Under the pieces are notes generated by a model. That model made no database searches. It worked only from the letters and a program-made list of their open reading frames with translations, and had not been told where the DNA came from. From assembly GCA_024663395.1 (NCBI GenBank), contig JANFAH010000013.1, forward strand, positions 1,054,001 to 1,118,000: 64,000 nucleotides of DNA, written 5' to 3'. The number at the start of each line of letters is the position of its first letter. Within the stretch, counting starts at the first letter, position 1. A program made the translations under genes and the position numbers. Shown here piece after piece: positions 9,801-16,379 of this stretch. This DNA comes from Pisolithus tinctorius (Eukaryota > Basidiomycota > Agaricomycetes > Boletales > Pisolithaceae).

Positions 9801-11074
9801 TAGTCTGAACGAAAGTTGCCTCTCTCCGATTCATCGAACGCCAAGGCACGCTCATTAAGCTTCATGACATGCGAAAAAAGTTTTTCCTCTTCTGGCCAGA
9901 GAAAGCCATCAGTGTTAATCTTCATGGAGGTAAGGCGCTCTTGAGTAAGCTTCCTTGTGGGAACGAACACAGGAGGGTGACATGTGAGAGGTGTGAGTGA
10001 TGCAAGGGGGTCTTCTGGAAACTGGCGCTGGACCCGAGCGTCTTCTGGATAGACTCCAGGCACGGGCTTGACTTTACGATCGATGCGCTTGTATGCTCCA
10101 TATACTGGCTGACCTGTTTCATCAGCTGAGTCTTCCGTATCTGTAGCAAGGCTTTTTCTAAAATGTAACAAATCAAGAAAGTCAGATAGGGAATAGTAAA
10201 AGTGAAGCCGTTTTTCAGTTTTCTGAATAGGAAGGGGATCTGGTGCTTTTGAAGTATTAGATAACGAAGAAGAGAAGACATCAAGATAAAAGGAGCTCTG
10301 GAAACTTGAAACTGAAGGAGGCATAGTAAGTGATGTTACAGGAGTATCTGAGCGAAGAAATGATATATGTGGGTTTAGGAGTTTAACGACTTCTCGGTCA
10401 AAGTGAGCAGACAAAGAACAAGAACAACTATAAGTACAAGAGGGGACATACAAATCAATCTTCAAAGAGCTGGAGAAATAAATGATGAGATATGGGAGAA
10501 AGTGGAGGAACACATCTGAAAAGATCATCGGACCTGTCTTGAGCTGAACCTGAGGAAGTGGAAGCAGGAAAGTGGTCTGGGTATGAAACTGCTTCGAAAG
10601 GGGGAGGATGAGCTGAGGCTGAGGCAAAACTGACTGCACTGGCAAGGATATGAAGACTGGAGTTTGGAAATGCACCTGTGTCCTCTTCATCCACATCACC
10701 TGAATGGTCCTCTGCAGCTTCCTGCAAATGAGCAATCCATCCAGTAGGGGTATGACACATGACAACATTGCTATAAGGCTCTGGCATGGCAACTGACTCT
10801 TCACCAATGGCAGCATTAGATATGGCTTGGGGAGCTGAGGGTAGTAATGGCATAGGAAGAGTTGGACTAGATGAATGCTGATGCCTGCATAAGTCGTCGT
10901 CGAGTTGTGCAGACTGAAGCAAGGACGGGCTAGGCAGATAGAAGCGAGAGCCAATACCAGTGTTGAACATATCAGAGTCAAGTGGCGAAAGTGTGGTGGG
11001 TACATCTGGGGATAGACTGGACAAGTGGTGGGACACGCGCAACTCGTCGACGAGTTGCGTGGACTGAGAGTCAT
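6833..11074 (-). CDS. Pol polyprotein: RT, RNase H, integrase
   Basis: Open for 1413 codons. The first 300 or so residues overlap the gag 3' end and look non-functional as protein, so translation probably enters by a +1 shift or re-initiation further down. RT shows WFCVMKKNGKIRIVHDLQPLN, then FSGFDAHQLHPDSRDLTSF, and the catalytic FIDDL (YxDD variant). RNase H shows VLSIDTSNIAVGFVLSQ and LELYGLFRALRHYR. Integrase has the HHCC zinc module (HAHEELGH...CHEC), the DDE triad in VYVDVM, VTDNGSE and NGVVERGH, and a C-terminal GPYEVVRRTKGGSYVL fold. The tail is highly acidic (runs of D/E/N); no chromodomain is seen. It copies and integrates the element. Confidence 0.92.
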   Translation of the reverse strand: MTLSPRNSSTSCACPTTCPVYPQMYPPHFRHLTLICSTLVLALASICLARPCFSLHNSTTTYAGISIHLVQLFLCHYYPQLPKPYLMLPLVKSQLPCQSLIAMLSCVIPLLDGLLICRKLQRTIQVMWMKRTQVHFQTPVFISLPVQSVLPQPQLILPLSKQFHTQTTFLLPLPQVQLKTGPMIFSDVFLHFLPYLIIYFSSSLKIDLYVPSCTYSCSCSLSAHFDREVVKLLNPHISFLRSDTPVTSLTMPPSVSSFQSSFYLDVFSSSLSNTSKAPDPLPIQKTEKRLHFYYSLSDFLDLLHFRKSLATDTEDSADETGQPVYGAYKRIDRKVKPVPGVYPEDARVQRQFPEDPLASLTPLTCHPPVFVPTRKLTQERLTSMKINTDGFLWPEEEKLFSHVMKLNERALAFDESERGNFRSDYFSPYIIPVLPHEPWEFRNIPIPPGIRERVIQLLREKIAAGLYEPAQSSYRSKWFCVMKKNGKIRIVHDLQPLNKVTIRDAGVPPILDDFVEPFAGRQCYTVFDLFSGFDAHQLHPDSRDLTSFMTPLGLLRHTAMPQGYTNSPSEFQNCTAFILQDEIPHVANVFIDDLPVKGPATRYEDADGNAETLPENPGIRRFIWEHAVDVHRVMHRFAHAGGTFSGLKSQICQPRVIILGQACHPHGRSPDDHKVKKVVNWPTLATPKDVRSFLGLCGTVRIWIVNYSQLARPLVDLYRKNAPFVWGQPQQDAFDALKLAVSSAPALRPVDYSSDLPVVLSIDTSNIAVGFVLSQYDEEGHKHPARYGSLPINERESRYSQPKLELYGLFRALRHYRLYLYGVRHLWVEVDAKYIKGMLNDPDLQPNATVNRWIEGILLFDFKLIHVPAVRHQAPDALSRCQPTEEEYEEGKADAEEADEWLENILFTDARPSSVSATRRRLVHKSTYAITLPSFLSSDTSQDVLLRRVLHFLRTTELPPFPSSTARKRFIRRSLQFFLHGDQLFKRRGPHPPAKVIFDPHLHVQILSHAHEELGHRGVFGVFHTVRQRFYWPQMYQDIAHHVRSCHECQIRSTRKAEVPITVSASPRIFMKVYVDVMLMPKARGYCYLVAARDDLSLAAEGRALRHANADGLAKFFWEEVFCRYGVIAQVVTDNGSEVKGAFEKLMKHYSIPQIRISPYNSKANGVVERGHFVIREAIIKACEGDLSLWPSKVHHAFFADKVTTCRSTGFSPYFLLHGLDPVLPFDLFESTYLVEGFYSGMSSQELLTLRIRQLEKREEDINAAFTTLQKSRLRSKGQFEKRYALRLMKSAYEPGDLVLVRNTQIEKELDRKSKPRYLGPYEVVRRTKGGSYVLKELDGTISARGVAAFRLIPYYSRHTPLPSVMEEERDEEEHNNSSNDDDSDDDDDDEDETNDENKDTNNDIDYNSDDYS
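8303..8332. repeat. palindromic word in pol
   Basis: The plus strand reads gtgcacaagtcgtcgacggg followed by ttgcgctgacc, in the same orientation as the gag and LTR copies. In pol it is translated in another frame, giving SATRRRLVHK between RNase H and the integrase zinc module. Shared DNA with unrelated peptide suggests that the nucleic acid is what is conserved. Confidence 0.75.
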
Positions 11075-14000
11075 GACCTATATCCGAGGATGAACCTGGC
11101 AACTGCACATGGCTGCACAAGTCGTCATCGAGTTGTGCAGACTGATGATGGGTGGATGGACTGGGTGCATATGGATCCCTGCACAACTCGTCGTCGAGTT
11201 GCGCAGACTGAGAGTCATGGCAAGCATCATGGGAAGTAGGGGCAACTGAACCACAGTAGGAAGTATTGAAGATGGAGAACGTAGCTTCAGAGTCTGGAGT
11301 GACAGTGTCTCTACAGAACAAAAGTGAAGCCTGGTGGGAACCATCAGTGGGCTCTTCCTGAATGATAACTGGATCTGGGGATGGGGGAGAGGGAGTCTGA
11401 GGCGGAGCAGTAACGCCATTAGAAAGTACGCGTGAAGCAGGTAGACTCGAGTTAGATGGCAGGTCTGGAGGTGGAGATGCATTGCTCTGAGTGGGAGATG
11501 CCTGTGGGAGTAGACGAGGATAGAACCTGACATAGGCAGAACCTTCAAGCTCATGGTAATGCTCAAGTGGGGCAGGAACCTGTCGAACCAAGCAAACATC
11601 AAGCATAAGGAAGTCTTGGAAGTAGACTCCTGATTCATCAGTACCTCTTTCTCCAGCAAGTGCATGGTTTGACTCGAGATAAAGGGAGGATAGATGGGGA
11701 GTACGATGAGCAAGGCTAGTAAGAAGCGAGACAAGTGACTGGCGCTCTTCTCTTCTGATCTGGCGACGAATCTGGGCAAGGGTAGGATTATCCTCCAATC
11801 CACTCGCACCAGTGGACTGTAACTCCTGGGTAAGCTGACCAACAAACTCCGAAGGAAAGGGACTGGTAGGAGGTGGGAATGCTTGGACTGGAATGGGATG
11901 GAACACAGGAAAGGCTGAGGCAACATCAAACCCATCTGGGGGTGATTCAGGATACAGCAGAGCAGAATCGAGTGACCGAGGGGGTGACTGCGAAGTTGAT
12001 GGGGGTGGAGCAAAGACGATGGGCGAGACATGATGAGGGGTACCAACCGCTACATCTCTCATAGGTTCATCAGCTTCTTGCTGAGAATGGACAGGCTCTA
12101 GAGTCGCCATAAGGGTATCTGCAACAGACCCAAGCTGGCCTTCAGTAACACACATCTCCAGGGGGCGATCTGAATCAGCTCCAAAGACAACATAAGTTCC
12201 AGACTCTCTTTCAACAATGCTAACCGAGTTCCCAAGGGCCCAAGGACGACCAAGGAGGAGATCAAAGCCTGCATTAGTGTCTGGGGCAACGAATAGATTG
12301 GTCCAAGTCCTGGCAGCACCACAGAAGAGAGGAACATCTTGAACTAGACCCTTCAGAGTAGAGATACCTCCTTTTGCATCTCGCATATTGATGGTCTGCG
12401 ACATATCGATGGGCATGCGAATGACCAACTGGGCTATACCAGCACGAACAACATTGAGGGTAGATCCAGAGTCGATGACACCTGTTACACGACGGCCATT
12501 GCAAGTCAGATTGATAGTGATGAGGGGGCTAGAAGTCAAGGCCAAGTAGGAGGATGCAGGAGGAGTTCCTTCAACAGCAGTAACAGACTTGACAGGCTGA
12601 GCCAGGGGCTGTCTCTTGAATCGCATAAGCTCCTGAAGGTGCTGAGAAACATCCCTAGATGATCCAATGACCTCCCCAACAGATACAGTCAAGGGAGTAG
12701 AAAGAATGCGCTCTACAATGGCTTTAGAGTTGGCAGACTGCGAAAGTGATGAAGACAGGGAAGTGGTAGGAGGGGGCTTGGATTTCTTAGACCTGTCTGC
12801 AGAATCAGTGGGTTGACCAGATGGCTTTGGGACAGAGGCATCTTCCATGACAGCATCATCTCTAGTTCCATCAAAGACAGTGGGATGGACATCAACTGGT
12901 ACAAAGGCAGGGGCAAGTGGTACTTTCTGTGGAGCAGGGATGGATGCAGAGGATGAGGGCTTTGGTTCTTGAGTCTCTTTCTCCTTGCCATGCAAATGAG
13001 GTGGGACGAGGACACTGTCAAAGACAGCCTTTCTCTTCTCTTTAGTAACCTTGTTAGAACGATCCACAGCAGCAACAAGGGGTTCTTCTTCCAACTCATA
13101 AATCTCGGCACTAGACTCTTCTTCGGCCTCTTCATGGATAACAAAGCGAACTGCACTGGCAGGCTGAGTAGCAGCTTTAGTGCGCTCATAGGCTTGCAGG
13201 ATAGTCTCCTCTCCATTGCGATAGATGCACTGTCCATTAGGGTAGATGACTCGATGGTTTTCATCACGTGCCAAAGAACCCTTCTGAATGAGGTCATTAA
13301 TGGCCTGGCAACTCTTGACACCATGGCCTTCAACACCACAGCCATAACAAGTGATGGTCCTTCTAGCAGGACGGGTCTGGGATGAGGAAGTAGCAGCAGG
13401 GGCAGTGGACGCAGGAGTAGATGCAGGAGCAGGACGAAGGGAAGGGGCATGAAGCACCTTTGCAGCATCAGGATCCATCTTGATAGCACGATAGTAGAGG
13501 AGAGAGTAGTCTGGGTCATTGAGTGACATGCGAGAGAGGGACTTGATTAGGGTCTCAACCTCATCTTGTTTGCGAGCAGTAGAACCTTCTTTCTCCAAAT
13601 TTTCAAGGTTTCTTCTGGCTTCATGGGAAGGGAGCAGAGGGCGAACACTGTCATCTCTTCCATCTGAGCGATGAGAAGCACTAGGCTGGGCCTGAGGAGC
13701 AGGGGCAGCACGAGGGCCAAGGAAGTCAAGGTCATCTGCATCAAAGCAATCACGGCGAAGGACCTCTTCAGCTGACTGGCATACATCATCATAGGGGAAT
13801 GGCCTGCTGATGTCAAGGTTGGGATCCTTTGTCCTGAGACGAGTTTCAACCAAGCCATGAAAGACTGGGGACAAACCAGCCCAGAAGTAGCGATTATATT
13901 CGTCAACCGAGATCCTTCCTTTATTCTTCAACCAACCTCCAATGCGAATGAAGCCACGGTTGTAAGCCCTAAAGTCTTGAAGAGTCATGATGGGCTGCAT

Positions 14001-14396
14001 CCTAGACTCCAAAGCAAAGCTCTTGAGATGCCTTTCAAAGAACCTTTCATCTGATAGATCAGCATCAAAGTACTTGAGGAGATCAGCCTTCAAGTTAGCC
14101 CAATCAGGAGTGTAGTAGTGAGCCATTCCTTCAATAATCTCCCTAACACGAGCATTGCAGTACTGGAGGATTGATTCGACCATTTCCTGGTCAGAAGTGA
14201 CATTGTGGTAGGCACAGAGACGTTCATAGTGGTCCAAGAAGGAGCGAACATGGGTATGGTCTCCTTGGAAGAGTTCTGGAGCAGACTTCATGCCAAGCAA
14301 GGGCATAGTGAGAACAGAGCGAGCAGGGGGAGCAGCCATAGCTACTGGAACTGCTGATGATGTAGGAGGATAGATAGTGGGGATGGTGGATGACAT
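10455..14396 (-). CDS. Gag-protease polyprotein, 1313 aa
   Basis: The first ATG after the primer binding site opens 1313 codons. Residues about 30-240 form a Ty3/gypsy capsid-like gag (FQGDHTHVRSFLDHYERLC; later FFERHLKSFALESRMQP). A CCHC zinc knuckle CYGCGVEGHGVKSC follows near residue 350. A retropepsin-like aspartic protease follows, with the active site VIDSGSTLNVV (DSG in place of DTG) and the flap/fold segment FDLLLGRPWALGNSV. The last roughly 450 residues are Pro/Ser-rich with no known domain. They contain four copies of a SAQLDDELC-like peptide encoded by the palindromic DNA word. The frame overlaps pol by 620 nt, with pol in the +1 frame. The protein would make virus-like particles and process Gag and Pol. 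Confidence 0.9.
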   Translation of the reverse strand: MSSTIPTIYPPTSSAVPVAMAAPPARSVLTMPLLGMKSAPELFQGDHTHVRSFLDHYERLCAYHNVTSDQEMVESILQYCNARVREIIEGMAHYYTPDWANLKADLLKYFDADLSDERFFERHLKSFALESRMQPIMTLQDFRAYNRGFIRIGGWLKNKGRISVDEYNRYFWAGLSPVFHGLVETRLRTKDPNLDISRPFPYDDVCQSAEEVLRRDCFDADDLDFLGPRAAPAPQAQPSASHRSDGRDDSVRPLLPSHEARRNLENLEKEGSTARKQDEVETLIKSLSRMSLNDPDYSLLYYRAIKMDPDAAKVLHAPSLRPAPASTPASTAPAATSSSQTRPARRTITCYGCGVEGHGVKSCQAINDLIQKGSLARDENHRVIYPNGQCIYRNGEETILQAYERTKAATQPASAVRFVIHEEAEEESSAEIYELEEEPLVAAVDRSNKVTKEKRKAVFDSVLVPPHLHGKEKETQEPKPSSSASIPAPQKVPLAPAFVPVDVHPTVFDGTRDDAVMEDASVPKPSGQPTDSADRSKKSKPPPTTSLSSSLSQSANSKAIVERILSTPLTVSVGEVIGSSRDVSQHLQELMRFKRQPLAQPVKSVTAVEGTPPASSYLALTSSPLITINLTCNGRRVTGVIDSGSTLNVVRAGIAQLVIRMPIDMSQTINMRDAKGGISTLKGLVQDVPLFCGAARTWTNLFVAPDTNAGFDLLLGRPWALGNSVSIVERESGTYVVFGADSDRPLEMCVTEGQLGSVADTLMATLEPVHSQQEADEPMRDVAVGTPHHVSPIVFAPPPSTSQSPPRSLDSALLYPESPPDGFDVASAFPVFHPIPVQAFPPPTSPFPSEFVGQLTQELQSTGASGLEDNPTLAQIRRQIRREERQSLVSLLTSLAHRTPHLSSLYLESNHALAGERGTDESGVYFQDFLMLDVCLVRQVPAPLEHYHELEGSAYVRFYPRLLPQASPTQSNASPPPDLPSNSSLPASRVLSNGVTAPPQTPSPPSPDPVIIQEEPTDGSHQASLLFCRDTVTPDSEATFSIFNTSYCGSVAPTSHDACHDSQSAQLDDELCRDPYAPSPSTHHQSAQLDDDLCSHVQLPGSSSDIGHDSQSTQLVDELRVSHHLSSLSPDVPTTLSPLDSDMFNTGIGSRFYLPSPSLLQSAQLDDDLCRHQHSSSPTLPMPLLPSAPQAISNAAIGEESVAMPEPYSNVVMCHTPTGWIAHLQEAAEDHSGDVDEEDTGAFPNSSLHILASAVSFASASAHPPPFEAVSYPDHFPASTSSGSAQDRSDDLFRCVPPLSPISHHLFLQLFED
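10885..11210. repeat. four copies of the palindromic word in gag
   Basis: Copies are centred near 10898, 11048, 11126 and 11192, all in one orientation and each followed by gactg. The copy at 11038-11059 is a perfect 22-bp palindrome with core aactcgtcgacgagtt. The other three have arms such as ctgcacaa/ttgtgcag with one to a few mismatches at the centre. In the gag frame they encode QSAQLDDELC, QSAQLDDDLC (twice) and QSTQLVDEL. Confidence 0.9.
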
Positions 14397-14476
14397 AGTA
14401 GCAAGATATCAAGTGGTTTTTTAGAGACAAGTTTCAATAGGCTGAATGAGCAGGGTTCTTGATCCAGGAATAACCA

Positions 14477-14495
14477 CCCCTCGCGGTGGGCTCCA
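14477..14495 (-). other. primer binding site (minus-strand DNA priming)
   Basis: Two bases after the 5' LTR the element reads TGGAGCCCACCGCGAGGGG, the expected TGG start of a tRNA 3'-end complement. The implied tRNA ends ...GGGCUCCA, with U before CCA. I cannot assign the tRNA from the window. Confidence 0.6.
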
Positions 14496-14638
14496 GATGT
14501 GAGTCAAAGTGTGGAAAGCTGGTGAAAACCAAACAAATCCAACACCAAAAGACAAATAAAAGCGAGTGGTGGTTTGCCTCTGCGGAACCTGGAGTGCAGA
14601 GAAACCTAAAGTGGGGGGGAGGGACTTCAAGTGGAGTG

Positions 14639-14799
14639 CTCCTGGCGCAAGTCGTCGTCGAGTTACGCAGGAGTAGATAAGCAAGTGATGACTAGATGGG
14701 GGATGCTGAATAGAGTGAAGGTATTCAGCCGAAAGTACTCTGGTGTGATGATCTTTTAGATGTGCTCCTGGCGCAAGTCGATGACGAGTTACGCAGGAG
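14639..14799. repeat. two palindromic words in the 5' LTR
   Basis: Identical to the pair at 4964-5124 of the other LTR; copies at 14639-14673 and 14765-14799. Confidence 0.9.
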
Positions 14800-15053
14800 T
14801 GGATGGATGACTAAGCAGGTGTGCTGACAGAGCACAGATGATACTTCAGATGAATGAATGAAGGTAGATAGACCCTTGATGGAGCCTCAACTACCAATGA
14901 TACGAATGAAGACAGATAGACTCTCCCGAATGAGCCTCAACTGTCGACGACAAGATAAGCTGAGCTGAGCTGACTTCTGAGTGACTTCTTGATTGCTTCT
15001 GAATTGATTCTTGATTGATTCTTTTTTTTTTTGGGTAGCTAAGTACATGGGGG

Positions 15054-15061
15054 TTTATATA
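15054..15061 (-). promoter_or_regulatory. TATA box of the 5' LTR
   Basis: The minus strand reads TATATAAA, after an upstream ccatag and before ccccc. The same sequence is at 5379-5386 in the 3' LTR. Transcription would start a few tens of bases downstream, leaving about 0.5 kb of R plus U5 and about 1.3 kb of U3. This is inferred from sequence and position only. Confidence 0.5.
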
Positions 15062-15410
15062 CTATGGGGGGAGCACAGCTTGTGACAAACAAGGCACAAA
15101 CACTTGGTAAGTAATGAGTAAGGACTGAGTAATCATGATGAGTAAGCGAGAAATGAAAAGTAAGCAAGCAAAGAAGATTGGTAAGTATTGGCAGTGAACG
15201 AGTCAAGGATAGTCAAAATATCACAAAATGAGTCAAATAGAATCAGAAACTGAGTAAGTGCACTGATATCACATTAGGGGGTGGCGATGCAAGTTAGATC
15301 TCGGCGGAGACATCTCTAGATCCAAAGATGGCATGACAGATGGACGGTGTTTCCAGATAGGGAAGTATTAATTCCAGAATTGAAGGGCATGAGTCAGGTG
15401 TCAAAGGGGG

Positions 15411-15977
15411 CTAGGGCATTGGGGGTCTGTGGGGCAATGAGAGCATACGCGATCGCGTCTCCCACCCTTCCATCCTCTCAGCGAAGTTAACAAAAACTTC
15501 ATGAATGGGGCTCTGATGGAGGAGGAGGAGAAGGGGGAACGTCTTCTGCTGGATCTTGCAGTAAGAAGGCAAGATGCATGTCATACTCGTCATGAATGCG
15601 ATCAGGGAGGCTGGAGGACAGTAGGTTATACTGCAGCTGTCGCAATGCGGGAAGAATGATGGACGAGATTGGAACAAAGACGGTGCAGGGAGCAGGGAGG
15701 AACGATCCATATGCTTCATCAGAGGGGAGACTGAAATGACCACATAAGACCTTTCTAACCGAGTGACAGACCTGAGGCGACCAAAGAACGTCCTTCTGGA
15801 AGTCATACTGACAAGGAGAACATGCTGACCAAGCTGCATGGGATGGGATGGGGCTGACAATGACGGGATGAACCAGGGGGCTTCAGGATGGAAGCTGGTG
15901 GGAATGCCTGGCAGATATACATAGCCACTGTCTCTGGCAAATGAGACAAGCGAGATGACCGACGAAGAGGTGGCCAT
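15411..15977 (-). pseudogene. frameshifted copy of the LTR ORF in the 5' LTR
   Basis: The ATG is at 15977. Deletion of one A near 15720 (tcatcagagg instead of tcatcaagagg) changes the frame after the residues VSPL, so the second half is unrelated to the intact copy and the ORF ends later. One residue also differs near the start of the ORF (Val for Ile after DSGY). This copy lies upstream of the 5' LTR TATA box and would not be transcribed from it. Confidence 0.5.
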
Positions 15978-16310
15978 GATTGATGGACTTTGTGAAATGA
16001 GCGTCTGATGGATGGAGTGCTGTAGAAACTCGCAGGGTGTGAGGATCCTCTCCAAATTTGGAAGGAAGAATCGTGGGGCTGAGCACTTTAAGCGAGCATG
16101 CGAACCGAGTTGATATCTTTGGAAACGGCGGAGATATGACAGAAACTGGAATGCCGTACACGGGCGCTAAAACCTTTAATGCGCGCTTAACTCGCTTCCT
16201 CTTTTCTCTTTAGCACTGACGACTCGTTCTTGTGCGAAGGATGACTGTTCACGTCCAACAGTCTTTCTACGCATGAGGCCTTTAGTCTTCATCTGCATGC
16301 ACGGGCATTG

Positions 16311-16339
16311 TGCGCAACTCGTCAACGAGTTAGGCAGAG
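16311..16339. repeat. palindromic word near the 5' LTR outer edge
   Basis: Identical to 6637-6665 of the other LTR, about 40 bp from the element end. Confidence 0.8.
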
Positions 16340-16379
16340 TCAGCTGTAACCATGTCCACAACACCTTTGGTGTGTGACA

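Larger units (their letters stand above)
4823..16379 (-). mobile_element. Ty3/gypsy LTR retrotransposon, full length, 11,557 bp
   Basis: Two LTRs of 1883 and 1882 bp in direct orientation flank gag-protease and pol reading frames that are both open. The LTR ends are TGTGAGTC...GTGTGACA as seen on the plus strand, so the element has the usual TG...CA ends. It is flanked by CCGT (4819-4822) and CTGT (16380-16383), a 4-bp target duplication with one CpG-type change. It lies inside a Plavaka-type transposase and its removal restores that frame. The LTRs differ at 8 positions plus a 1-nt indel, so the insertion is young and probably still encodes complete proteins. The primer binding site, TATA box, gag, protease, RT, RNase H and integrase can all be placed. 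Confidence 0.95.
14498..16379 (-). repeat. 5' LTR of the gypsy element
   Basis: The 1882-bp partner of the left LTR. Relative to that copy it differs at 14581, 15147, 15823, 15920, 15921, 16147, 16165 and 16194 and lacks one A near 15720. Every substitution lies within a CpG/TpG/CpA dinucleotide. The internal region begins at 14497 with a two-base spacer and the primer binding site. Confidence 0.95.

Noticed and set aside
11078..12046. 322-codon minus-strand ORF inside gag
   Set aside because: It overlaps the gag frame completely and has no recognisable domain; it is a shadow of low-complexity gag sequence.
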